Under the pieces are notes generated by a model, which made no database searches, had not been told where the DNA came from, and was given only the letters and a program-made list of their open reading frames with translations. DNA of 64,000 nt, taken from assembly GCF_900103325.1 (NCBI RefSeq), contig NZ_FMXM01000004.1, positions 248,001 through 312,000 of the forward strand. Direction: 5' to 3'. Shown piece after piece: positions 36,020 to 44,722 of this stretch; position 1 is the stretch's first letter; the number at the start of each line of letters is the position of its first letter. This DNA comes from Mesorhizobium qingshengii (lineage in GTDB: Bacteria; Pseudomonadota; Alphaproteobacteria; Rhizobiales; Rhizobiaceae). The position numbers were made by a program, and so were the translations under genes.

Positions 36020-36994
36020 CTACCCGACCGGCGTCTCTCCCACGAGCGATCGTGCCGTCCGCTCGTCGGTTATCAGGCCCCTGAGATAGCGGCCCTCCAG
36101 CACCGATTTGATGGCACGAACCTTCACCTTGCCGCCGGCGACGGCGACAATCCGGCGATTGCTGATATCCTCCCTGGCCAGAGCCAGCGCCCGGTTGGAA
36201 ACGGTCGTCGCCACCGCATTGCCGGCATCGTCGAAGAAATGGCCGAGCAATTCGCCGACGCCGCCGTTGCGGCGGATCTCCTCCATCTCGCCCTTTTCGA
36301 TCATGCCGGTGGCGACGAGCGACGCCTCGCGTTCGGCGGTGCCGATGCCGGCAAGCAGCAGGTCGGCCGATCTCGCGAGGTCGAAGACCTCGCTGATGCC
36401 CTTCTGCCCGAGCAGCACGAGCCGGTCCTCCGCCGTGTTGGCGAACATCGGCACCGGCATGACGTAGGCTTCGGCGCTTGTGCGTTCGGCGAGGCGGTGG
36501 ATGACGTCATGCGGGTTGGCCGAGAATTTCCGCGTCAGGCCGCCGAGCAGCGAGACGAAGCGGATCTTGTCGGTCGAGGTGCGCGGCAGATATTCCACGC
36601 AAGCGGCCAGCGTGCGGCCATGGCCGACACCGATCAGCGCCTCCTCGCCGCGTTCGATCTCGCGCTTGAGAAATTGCGCGCCGGCAATGCCGAGCGCCTT
36701 GAGCGGCAGATCTTCCGAATCGAAATCGGGAACCACCTCGCAATAGTCGAGGCCGTAGCGACGGGACAGTTCGTCCTCGAGCTCGACGCATTCCGACACT
36801 TCGCCGTCGATATAGACCTTCACCAGCCCTTCCTGGTTGGCCTTGGTGATGAGGCGATGCGCCTTGAGGCTGGTCAGCCCCAGCCGCTTGGCAACCTCGG
36901 ACTGGGTCAGGCCGCCGGCGTAATGAAGCCATGCGGCACGTGCCGCCATGCTGGTTTCATCGTCGCGCAAGAGCCCGTTGCCGAATCCGACCAT
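36020..36994 (-). CDS. eryD: SorC-family regulator of the ery operon, probable EryD
   Basis: A 324-residue SorC-type regulator: HTH GLTQSEVAKRLGLTSLKAHR at about residues 29-48, then a sugar-phosphate domain with GVGHGRTLAACVEYLPR, DLLLAGIGTAE and a C-terminal RRIVAVAGGKVKVRAIKSVL. First gene of the operon, so autoregulated. In Brucella EryD is a SorC-type repressor released by erythritol. The name rests on gene order; the other SorC gene (6198) is far from ery genes. Confidence 0.85.
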   Translation of the reverse strand: MVGFGNGLLRDDETSMAARAAWLHYAGGLTQSEVAKRLGLTSLKAHRLITKANQEGLVKVYIDGEVSECVELEDELSRRYGLDYCEVVPDFDSEDLPLKALGIAGAQFLKREIERGEEALIGVGHGRTLAACVEYLPRTSTDKIRFVSLLGGLTRKFSANPHDVIHRLAERTSAEAYVMPVPMFANTAEDRLVLLGQKGISEVFDLARSADLLLAGIGTAEREASLVATGMIEKGEMEEIRRNGGVGELLGHFFDDAGNAVATTVSNRALALAREDISNRRIVAVAGGKVKVRAIKSVLEGRYLRGLITDERTARSLVGETPVG

Positions 36995-37491
36995 TTCCGC
37001 CCTTTGATATTTTTATCAGCTTGTGCAAAATTTTTCATAAGACACCCCCAGAGTCAAGCGCCCAGCCATGCGAGAGGCTTGAAACAGCCTCCGGGCTGTT
37101 CAATGACAGTCGTGGGTGGGGAGCGAAGGGCAGCCGGCCGTATGCGCAGCGCCAGTCAGGAATGACGGCGGGCAGCCAGAAGAGAGAAGGCGCTTATACT
37201 TCGCGCAGGAAAGCGCACAGGCGCAGCTATGCAGATCCAGGCTGCGGCTCGGGCGGAGATCCGATTGCCGCATGGTCGTTGCACGATAAGGCTGACTGCG
37301 TTGTCAAAGGTCCGGGGCCAAGCTGTTCAGCACGCAAATCAGCACGCAAATCGCGATGACGCCGCTGCGAAGACGGGCCGCGTTTTGCCACCATTGATGC
37401 GGCGCCCCCCCTGGAATCACACCTCGCCCGGGACGCTACGGGCAATGCCCGGAGGCAGAGCTTTGCCGGACGGCGTCGGATCGAATGCGCC
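36995..37491. other. 497-bp intergenic region, probable ery operon promoter at its left end
   Basis: The first 45 bp next to the regulator start are strikingly AT-rich (37003-37040, containing TTTTATCAGCTTGTGCAAAA and then TTTTTCATAA) and are the best place for the ery promoter and operator; GGGCGG lies before the ATG. From 37060 to 37491 I see no convincing gene, RNA or terminator; the ORFs there lack domain features. Confidence 0.4.
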
Positions 37492-38529
37492 CTACTGCAG
37501 TATCCGCGACGGCGCCTGGCCTGAACGGTCGCCCGTGAACTCGGCGTTGGCGTCCCCCACCTCAAACGGACGATCGAGCCCGGTCGCCACGACCGACACC
37601 CTGAACTTGCCTTCCAGATTCTTGTCGAAGATGGCGCCGACGATGATGTCGGCATCCTCGTAGACCTCTTCGCGTATGCGGGTGGCGGCTTCATCGACCT
37701 CGAACAGGGTCATGTCGCGGCCGCCCGATATCGAGACCAGAACGCCCTTTGCGCCCTTCATCGAAGCCTCATCCAGAAGCGGATTGGCGATCGCCGCTTC
37801 CGCGGCCTTGATGGCCCGGCTTTCGCCGGACGCCTCGCCCGTGCCCATCATCGCGCGGCCCATGCCCCGCATCACCGATTTCACGTCGGCGAAGTCGAGA
37901 TTGATCAGGCCTTCCTTGACGATCAGGTCGGTAATGCAGCCGACACCGGAATAAAGCACCCGGTCGGCGATGACGAAAGCGTCGGCGAAGGTGGTCTTGG
38001 CATCGGCGATCCTGAACAGGTTCTGGTTCGGGATGACGATCACGGTGTCGGCGCTTTCGCGAAGCCGCGCGATGCCTTCCTCGGCCATCTGCATGCGCCG
38101 CTTGCCCTCGAACGCGAACGGCTTGGTGACGACACCCACGGTCAGGATGCCGGCCTTGCGCGCCGCATGCGCGATGATCGGAGCGGCTCCGGTTCCCGTG
38201 CCGCCGCCCATGCCGGCGGTGACGAAACACATATGCGTGCCCTGGAGATGGTCCATGATCTCGTCGAGCGATTCCTCGGCGGCGGCGCGGCCGATCTCGG
38301 GAAGCGATCCGGCACCCAGCCCCTCGGTGACATGAGCACCAAGCTGGATCAGCCTCGTTGCCTTCGACATCGCAAGCGCCTGGGCGTCGGTGTTGGCGGC
38401 GATGAACTCGGTGCCCTGAAGCTGCTCCGCGATCATGTTGTTGACGGCATTCCCACCTCCGCCGCCAACGCCGATCACGGTGATCTTGGGTCTCATCTCG
38501 GAGATCTCGGGCTTCTTGAACTCGGCCAT
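37492..38529 (-). CDS. ftsZ: Second, tail-less FtsZ (FtsZ2-like)
   Basis: Tubulin-like GTPase of 345 residues. The GTP-binding core is intact: [27 protein letters not shown], the tubulin signature [12 protein letters not shown] (106-117) and the T7 synergy loop region [15 protein letters not shown]. The protein ends about 20 residues after the GTPase/activation domains: no disordered linker and no C-terminal peptide for FtsA or ZipA binding, whereas division FtsZ of this order is about 500-600 residues. Sinorhizobium FtsZ2 is a known short paralogue. ATG 38529 with GGAGAAAGCGGC upstream. There are no division genes nearby. Confidence 0.92.
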   Translation of the reverse strand: MAEFKKPEISEMRPKITVIGVGGGGGNAVNNMIAEQLQGTEFIAANTDAQALAMSKATRLIQLGAHVTEGLGAGSLPEIGRAAAEESLDEIMDHLQGTHMCFVTAGMGGGTGTGAAPIIAHAARKAGILTVGVVTKPFAFEGKRRMQMAEEGIARLRESADTVIVIPNQNLFRIADAKTTFADAFVIADRVLYSGVGCITDLIVKEGLINLDFADVKSVMRGMGRAMMGTGEASGESRAIKAAEAAIANPLLDEASMKGAKGVLVSISGGRDMTLFEVDEAATRIREEVYEDADIIVGAIFDKNLEGKFRVSVVATGLDRPFEVGDANAEFTGDRSGQAPSRILQ

Positions 38530-39070
38530 GCCGCTTTCTCCTTTGCCAATTGCGCGCTTCACGACCACCCGCAGACTGCCTTGGGGGGTATTGCAATCGA
38601 GCGGTGCGACGCGAATCAGTCCGCTCGGATGGGTGCCCCAAAAAGCCAGAGAGCGGCCGCGCGTGCAAGTGCGGCAAAAGTCAAGATTTGTGATGACGAG
38701 ATCGACCTCGTGCCGCGGGACTGTCCGTCCCCGGCGATCCTGCGATCAGGCGCCGCTTCGGGACGACCCTGCGTCCCCGGAATCCGACTTGTTGCCCGCT
38801 CCAGGATCGGCATCGGCGACCGCGGGCGGGGACTCGGGCGCGAACCAACGGGCATGCAGCAACGACACGATCGCCGGCTCATGCGAGCGCAGGCATTCCT
38901 CGGCGCGAGATCCTCAAAAAACAGACTTTGCCACCAATCATGCCGCGATGGGGTATACCCCCAGGAAACGATGCCCGTAGTGTAAATCAAAATGGGGGTA
39001 CGAGAGAATTGTCGAATTCGCCATCCAACGGATTGCACAGACCGGAATCGCGGCACGGACTTTTGCCGAA
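38530..39070. other. 541-bp intergenic region between ftsZ2 and the dimethylformamidase-like gene
   Basis: Shared upstream region of two divergent genes. A perfect 12-bp palindrome GGGGTATACCCC (38950-38961) is followed by a related TGGGGGTA (38993-39000), 71 bp before the + strand gene; this may be an operator. AATTGAG/TTGCAAT-type AT-rich steps near 38590 could serve ftsZ2. Small ORFs on both strands show no recognisable protein. Confidence 0.4.
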
Positions 39071-41137
39071 ATGAGACATCCCGTCGATCACGGTGCCATG
39101 GCCGTTTCAGGTTACACGGTTCCCTGGCACGCAGCGGCCGGAACGCCTGTCGCCCTTCATGTCTCGTCGTCGCGGCAAGTGCGCGATGTGCGGATCGTAC
39201 GGCTCGACACGCCCTCGGCTGAATTCATGGATTGGCCCATTGAACCGACCGGGGATGCCGCGTCCCACCGCGACTTCGACCAGGGATCGTTCCTGAAAAT
39301 GGCGGCGTCGGAGCTTGCCAAGTGCGCGGAGATCCGCGGCGTCGCCTTTGAAGTGTACCTGACCCGCAATGACGGCATCCGGGTGCTGTTTGAGAGCGGT
39401 GCATTGCGGCTTCAGCTGCAGGACGGAAAGCTGACTTTCATCCATCATGGCGAAGCGCTTCAGACCGGCGGGACCGTGCCGGCAAACACCTGGCTGGCGG
39501 TCGAGATTTCATCCGATGACGGTGGGACAGCCCTTCGGATCAGCTCGGACGACCTGTTGGCGCCGTTTCACCTGCATCGTCAATTCAATCTGCCCTGGCA
39601 GCCTCCGTCAGACGACGTGTTCTTCGGCGCGAGCGCGGCGAACGACGTCAGGTCGCTCAACGGCAAATTCTCGGCAATCGCCTTGCAAACCACAAGCGGA
39701 CGCATTGCCTGGAGGTTCCCCACCCTGCTGCCGAGCGGCCCGATCGCCTCGACAGGCGGAGATGGCGTCCTCTTGCTGGAAGCGGTCAACCAGCCGGCGT
39801 TCTGCATGACCTCACGCCGCTGGGACGGATCGAGTTTCGATCCAAGGCTGGTGCCGTCGCACTACGACGCCGTGCATTGCCACGACGACGACATCGGATC
39901 GTTGCAGTGGCCAGCCTCGTACCAATTGCATGTCCCCGCCGGGGCGACTGCCGGCGTCTACGCCTTCGAGGTTGGCCATGACGGCGGTGCGGAGCGCATC
40001 GTCTTCTTCATCACCTCGTCCGTCCGCCGCTCACCGCTGTTGTTCCTGGTGCCGACAGCAACCTATCTCGCTTACGCGGATGAATTCCTGCCCGCGCATC
40101 TGTACGAATGGATGTGCGAGGATCGAGGCCATCGCTTTGCGATCGATAACAATCTGAAGTCGCTCTACGACTACCACAGCGACCTCAGCGGCGTGTCGAT
40201 CTGCTCCTACCGGAAGCCGAAGGCGACGCTGCGCGACGACTACAATTACCCGCTGTGTGGCTGCCCGCACAATCTGCCGGTCGACCTGCACTTGCTGCGC
40301 TTCTGCCATAGCAACGGCATCGCCTTCGATCTCATCACCGACCGCGACCTGCATGAGCGGGGTCTCGCCGGCCTGCAGGGCTATCGGGCTGTCGTCACCG
40401 GCAGCCACCCGGAATACATGTCGACCGAAATGGAACATGCCCTGCGCCAGTTCGCGGCAACAGGCGGCAGCATCGCCTATCTCGGCGGCAATGGTTTTGC
40501 CGGCAAGGTCGCGTTCCAGGACGATCTCATGGAATTGCGCCGTTCGCCGCTCGAAGCGGCGCGCACCTGGGATGGGCCGATCGCCGAACAATCGCTGTCG
40601 ATCACCAACCAGCCGGGCGGCCATCTTCGCGCCAGCGGGCGCGGCGAATTCTCGCTGACCGGCGTCGCCATCTCGCTGATGGGCTTCGACGGGGCGCGCC
40701 CCTTCACACGCACACCGCAAAGCCGTGAACCTTCGGCCGCATGGCTGTTCGACGGCGTCTTCGACGAGACCTTCGGCAGCGAGGGCATCGTGCTCGGCGG
40801 CGCGGCCGGTTATGAGGTCGATGCCACCGATCCACATCTCGGCACGTCCCCCGATACTATAGTCATTGCGCGTGCAACCGGCTTCCCGGACAGTTTCGTC
40901 CATGACGCGACGCGCTGGTACGAAGGCGGCGCCAGCGAGTGCGCCGCGCGCCGTTGCGCGGAGATGACGCTGCGCCATCTTCCGTCAGGAGGTTTGATCT
41001 TCTGCGCGAGCTCGGTCGCCTGGTGCGGCGCATTGCCGACAGGCAGTGCCATGAACGACGTCGGCCGGATCACGATGAATTTGCTGACGCACCTGGCGGC
41101 GGCAAGGAGCCGGCCGACCAGATGCAGGAACTCTTGA
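39071..41137 (+). CDS. N,N-dimethylformamidase large-subunit-like hydrolase, 3' end altered
   Basis: A 688-residue protein of the dimethylformamidase beta-subunit family. An N-terminal LamG-like jelly-roll (about residues 70-220, FEVYLTRNDGIRVLFESG) is followed by a beta domain and a class I amidotransferase-like core (YRKPKATLRDDYNYPLCG, ITDRDLHERGLAGLQGYR, VTGSHPEYMSTEMEHAL, GGSIAYLGGNGFAGKV). In the characterised enzyme this subunit hydrolyses DMF to dimethylamine and formate with a small subunit, not seen here. Natural substrates of most homologues are unknown. The last ~10 residues (RSRPTRCRNS) run into ABC-ATPase DNA, a rearranged end. Start 39071 or 39098. Confidence 0.82.
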   Translation: MRHPVDHGAMAVSGYTVPWHAAAGTPVALHVSSSRQVRDVRIVRLDTPSAEFMDWPIEPTGDAASHRDFDQGSFLKMAASELAKCAEIRGVAFEVYLTRNDGIRVLFESGALRLQLQDGKLTFIHHGEALQTGGTVPANTWLAVEISSDDGGTALRISSDDLLAPFHLHRQFNLPWQPPSDDVFFGASAANDVRSLNGKFSAIALQTTSGRIAWRFPTLLPSGPIASTGGDGVLLLEAVNQPAFCMTSRRWDGSSFDPRLVPSHYDAVHCHDDDIGSLQWPASYQLHVPAGATAGVYAFEVGHDGGAERIVFFITSSVRRSPLLFLVPTATYLAYADEFLPAHLYEWMCEDRGHRFAIDNNLKSLYDYHSDLSGVSICSYRKPKATLRDDYNYPLCGCPHNLPVDLHLLRFCHSNGIAFDLITDRDLHERGLAGLQGYRAVVTGSHPEYMSTEMEHALRQFAATGGSIAYLGGNGFAGKVAFQDDLMELRRSPLEAARTWDGPIAEQSLSITNQPGGHLRASGRGEFSLTGVAISLMGFDGARPFTRTPQSREPSAAWLFDGVFDETFGSEGIVLGGAAGYEVDATDPHLGTSPDTIVIARATGFPDSFVHDATRWYEGGASECAARRCAEMTLRHLPSGGLIFCASSVAWCGALPTGSAMNDVGRITMNLLTHLAAARSRPTRCRNS

Positions 41138-41271
41138 TGCATATCTGGCAGGAGCATCGCCTGACCGTGATCTTCGTCACCCACGATGTCGAGGAGGCCG
41201 TCTACTTGTCCGATCGCATCCTTGTCATGGGCCTCAACCCGGGGCGCATCAAGGAGTGCATTCCGGTGCCT
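41113..41271 (+). pseudogene. Remnant of an ABC transporter ATPase (nitrate/taurine type)
   Basis: A 53-codon stretch in a different frame from the gene it overlaps reads QMQELLMHIWQEHRLTVIFV, THDVEEAVYLSDRILVMGLN, PGRIKECIPVP. This is the region after Walker B of SsuB/TauB/NrtD-like ATPases, including the switch His. Walker A, signature and Walker B are missing, and homology stops after 41271. It is best explained by a deletion that joined the 3' end of the upstream gene to the middle of an ATPase gene. Confidence 0.85.
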
Positions 41272-41402
41272 TGCGACACTGCGATCGATGCGTCTATCAT
41301 GCCGACCCACAAGTCGCTGACAATGGCCCACACGCGGCGTCCAGCCAGCAAAACAATTACTAGCGGCGAATGTCGTCAGCTGCGTAGATTAGCGACCCGC
41401 CA

Positions 41403-42101
41403 ATGGCCGATAGAACACAATTCGGGTTGACCGCCGTCGACACTGTTCCCTTGCATGAGAAAGTCTATCTGGAACTCGTGCGGGCGCTGATGTCCGGCCA
41501 GTTCGTACCTGGCCAGAAGCTGACCTCACGCAAGCTCGCCAAGGAACTCGGCACCAGCGACATGCCGGTGCGCAGCGCCTTCATGCGGCTTCAGGCATTG
41601 CGCGCGCTCAGCCCGATGCCGAACGGCAGCGTCGAGGTGCCGGTGATCTCGGCCGAACGGTTTTCGCAGTTGACCGCCGTGCGCACGATCCTCGAAGGCT
41701 CGGCAACCGAGCTTGCGACTAAACTCATCAACGGCAACAATCTGCGGACGATCCGACGCCACGGCACCGAACTGACCCTGGCAGCCCGCAAGGGCAATAT
41801 CGACGACTATCTCAGGAAGAACTACGACTTCAAATTCTCGATCTATCGCCATTGCGGCAACGAGCAGATGATCTTCCTGATCGAGACCGTATGGATGCAG
41901 GTCGGCCCGTTTCTGCGGAACCTCGCCATGGGGTTCGAGGACGACCTCGCCTCCATCCTCGACATCGACTATCACGAGGAAGCCGTCGCGGCGATCGAGG
42001 CCCAGGACGGGGAACGAGCCCGCGCAGCCATCGTGCGCGACATCGACGAAGGCGCCACACATATCCTGCAGCAGGCCAGATTTCCGGGAACAAGAACCTA
42101 G
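41403..42101 (+). CDS. GntR/FadR-family transcriptional regulator (FCD domain)
   Basis: A 232-residue regulator: winged HTH (HEKVYLELVRALMSGQFVPG, GQKLTSRKLAKELGTSDMPV, RSAFMRLQALRALSPMPNGS) and a helical FCD effector domain with metal/acid-binding residues (DYLRKNYDFKFSIYRHCGNE; DYHEEAVAAIEAQDGERARA). Such proteins respond to small carboxylates or amines. It is co-directional with the dimethylformamidase-like gene and the glutamine-synthetase-like gene, and probably controls one or both. Confidence 0.9.
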   Translation: MADRTQFGLTAVDTVPLHEKVYLELVRALMSGQFVPGQKLTSRKLAKELGTSDMPVRSAFMRLQALRALSPMPNGSVEVPVISAERFSQLTAVRTILEGSATELATKLINGNNLRTIRRHGTELTLAARKGNIDDYLRKNYDFKFSIYRHCGNEQMIFLIETVWMQVGPFLRNLAMGFEDDLASILDIDYHEEAVAAIEAQDGERARAAIVRDIDEGATHILQQARFPGTRT

Positions 42102-42319
42102 AAATGCCACTTGGCTTTCCATTCTCTTGCCTCTATGTTGCGATCGCAGATCGCACAATTGGTTTTGGAAATGCCTCCCGACATCCCGGCTAGTGAATTG
42201 AAAAAATAAAGAAAACCCTCTGGTAGCAGCCAGGGTTCGTTTTCAAAAAACTCACAAGCTATTTTTACCAGGGACGTGCGGCCGATCAGGCCGCGGCACC
42301 AAAAACCAGAGGTTGGAAA

Positions 42320-43675
42320 TTGAGCGATGCAATTGCGGACGTTCTGAACTGGCTTGAAAGCAGAAGCGATATCCAGAGCCTGAGGGCGGCGGTGTGCGAC
42401 CTCAACGGTGTCATGCGCGGCAAGCGCATCCCGGTCGAGCAGGCACGCAAGGCGCTGGAAGGCAAGCTGCGCATGCCCTATTCGCTTATCGGCCTCGACA
42501 TCTGGGGCGAGGATATCGAAGGCAACACGCTGGTCTTCTCGACCGGCGATGCCGACGGACTTTGCCAATGGACCGGACGCGGCATTCTCCCGGTGGCCTG
42601 GACGGCGCATCCGACGGCGCTTGTCCCGCTCTGGCTCGCGGACGAAACCGGCGCGCCCTATCTCGGCGATCCAAGGCGGGCGCTGGCCCGCATCCTCGAC
42701 CGCTACAAGGCGTTGGGATTGACCCCGGTCGCGGCAACCGAACTTGAATTCTATCTGGTCGACCCGCAATCGCAGCGGCCGGTCGGCCCCGTCTCACCGG
42801 TGACCGGGCGCCGTCTCGATTCCGATGCGGCGTTGTCGATCGATGAGATCGACGACTTCGAGGCCTTCATCTACGATGTCTACGAGGCCTGCCGAACGCA
42901 AGGCATTCCAGTCGATACCGCCATTGCCGAAAATGGCGTCGGCCAGTTCGAGATCAATTTGAACCACGTCGCGGACGCCCTGCGGGCGGCCGACGATGCC
43001 GTCCTGTTCAAGCGCACGGTCAAGGGCATCGCCCGCAAGCACGGCTTCGCCGCCTGTTTCATGGCCAAGCCCTATGGCGACCGCGCCGGCAATGGCTTTC
43101 ACGTCCATTTCAGCCTTGTCGACGGCGAAGGGCGCAATGTGTTCGACGACGGCACCGATCAGGGCTCGGAGATCATGCGCCATGCGGTCGGGGGCCTGCT
43201 TGCGGCGATGGCCGAGAGCACGCTGGTGTTCGCACCGCATTTCAATTCATACCGCAGGCTTCGTCCGAGGTCCTACGCGCCGACTGCCGTAGCCTGGGGC
43301 TACGAGAACCGCATGGTCGCGATCCGCATTCCCGGCGGCCCGACTGGCGCACGCCGCATCGAGCATCGCGTGTCGGGAGCGGACGCCAATCCCTATCTCG
43401 TGCTTGCGGCCATATTGGGCGCCGCGCTGATCGGCATTGAAAGACAGATGTCACCGGGCGATCCGGCCGGCAGCGATGGCCAAGGGCTTGCGCCGGCCAA
43501 GCTGCCGCCGGACTGGGCGTCCGCGATCGCCGCCTTTGAAAGCGGGACCCATGTGGCGGAGATCTTTCCAGCGATCCTGCGCGACTCTTTCATCGCCTGC
43601 AAACGCCAGGAGCTGAATACGTTCGCGCTCAATGTCAGCGATTTCGAGATCGAAACCTATCTCGAAAGCGTCTAG
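42320..43675 (+). CDS. Glutamine-synthetase-family ligase (gamma-glutamylpolyamine synthetase-like)
   Basis: ATP-dependent ligase of the GS type III/PuuA-like branch, 451 residues. N-terminal beta-grasp VCDLNGVMRGKRIP and TALVPLWLADETGAPYLGDP; catalytic core AATELEFYLVDPQ (metal Glu), GVGQFEINLNHVADALRAAD, NGFHVHFSLVDGEGRNVF and RIPGGPTGARRIEHRVSGAD (ATP/glutamate Arg). TTG start at 42320 with AGAGGTTGGAAA before it. Family members glutamylate amines such as putrescine or other small amines. With an amide hydrolase, a GntR regulator and an ABC remnant upstream, amine nitrogen assimilation is plausible. Confidence 0.88.
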   Translation: MSDAIADVLNWLESRSDIQSLRAAVCDLNGVMRGKRIPVEQARKALEGKLRMPYSLIGLDIWGEDIEGNTLVFSTGDADGLCQWTGRGILPVAWTAHPTALVPLWLADETGAPYLGDPRRALARILDRYKALGLTPVAATELEFYLVDPQSQRPVGPVSPVTGRRLDSDAALSIDEIDDFEAFIYDVYEACRTQGIPVDTAIAENGVGQFEINLNHVADALRAADDAVLFKRTVKGIARKHGFAACFMAKPYGDRAGNGFHVHFSLVDGEGRNVFDDGTDQGSEIMRHAVGGLLAAMAESTLVFAPHFNSYRRLRPRSYAPTAVAWGYENRMVAIRIPGGPTGARRIEHRVSGADANPYLVLAAILGAALIGIERQMSPGDPAGSDGQGLAPAKLPPDWASAIAAFESGTHVAEIFPAILRDSFIACKRQELNTFALNVSDFEIETYLESV

Positions 43676-43808
43676 CCCCGACTGACCGGCAGCTTCCTGC
43701 CCTATAGGGCACCGCTGCCGATATCGACGAGGTAGGCATCTATCCATACGGCTGGGCCAATGCGACCGAGCGGGCGCGCATCGATCGGTCATGCAAGCAG
43801 CTGGATTG

Positions 43809-44498
43809 TCAGAACGCCTCGACCCATGGCCTGAGCTCGACTTCGAAGCTCCAAGCGCTCCGGTGCTGACGATGGGCCGCGAGATAGGCCTCGGCGATCG
43901 CGTCCGGCGACAGGCGGCGGTCCGGCCGGTCGGGCTCGGATGCCTGTCCGGGCGGCTCGATCTGGCCGTCGATGATGAAGTGGGCGACATGGATGTTTTG
44001 GGGACCCAGTTCGCGGGCCATGGATTGCGCCAGTCCGCGCAGGCCGAATTTAGGCATGGCAAAGCCGGCGGAGCCGGAAAATCCCTTGAGGCTGGCGGTG
44101 GCACCGGTGAACAGGATCGATCCCGAGCCACGCGCCAGAAGTCGCCGCGCCGCCTGCTGGCCGACCAGGAAGCCGCCATAAGCGCCTACCAGCAGCGCCT
44201 GCCTGACCGCATCGGGATCGAGCTCGGCGATCGGGCCTCGCGTGCGCCCGCTGGCGTTGAACACCGCAAGCGCCAGCGGACCGGCCTTGTCGGCGGTCTC
44301 GAACAGATTTGCGACGGAGGCCGGATCGGCGACGTCCGTCTCGACGGCCAGCGCGCCGGTTTCGTCGACCAGGGAGGCGAGTTTTTGGACATTGCGGGCG
44401 GCCAGGACCACACGAAAACCATCCTTGGCGAGAAGGCGTGCCAGCGAGGCGCTAAGGCCCTGCCCCGCGCCTGCTATCACTGCAACGTTGGATGCCAT
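43809..44498 (-). CDS. Short-chain dehydrogenase/reductase
   Basis: A 229-residue SDR with the cofactor motif AVIAGAGQGLSASLARLL and FNASGRTRG. At the usual catalytic Tyr-x-x-x-Lys position it reads GFAMPKFGLRGLAQSMAREL, where Tyr is replaced by Phe (FAMPK). With the catalytic tyrosine apparently missing it may be a binding protein or a divergent enzyme. It stands alone between the GS-like gene (convergent, 133 bp) and the murR-like gene. Function unknown. Confidence 0.82.
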   Translation of the reverse strand: MASNVAVIAGAGQGLSASLARLLAKDGFRVVLAARNVQKLASLVDETGALAVETDVADPASVANLFETADKAGPLALAVFNASGRTRGPIAELDPDAVRQALLVGAYGGFLVGQQAARRLLARGSGSILFTGATASLKGFSGSAGFAMPKFGLRGLAQSMARELGPQNIHVAHFIIDGQIEPPGQASEPDRPDRRLSPDAIAEAYLAAHRQHRSAWSFEVELRPWVEAF

Positions 44499-44722
44499 GA
44501 TATCTTCCTCCTTGCGAATGAACGCGCTGCGTTTCGCAGCGTCGCGCCTTCAGCGACGAGAGGCAAGAAGAGCCTTGCTGGAATTTTTGGCGCCTGGCGG
44601 ATGCGGATGCCAAAAGCTGCACGTGCTAGCTCGCGGACGACCAGCCGACCTGCGACCTCGGCAGGACAGAAGCGGTGGGAAGGATCGCCGCGGGTGGAGT
44701 TGGCCCCCGTTGCCCAACCATC

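Noticed and set aside
38616..39056. 146-codon minus-strand ORF upstream of ftsZ2
   Set aside because: No recognisable domain, biased composition, and it overlaps the likely promoter region of the divergent gene.
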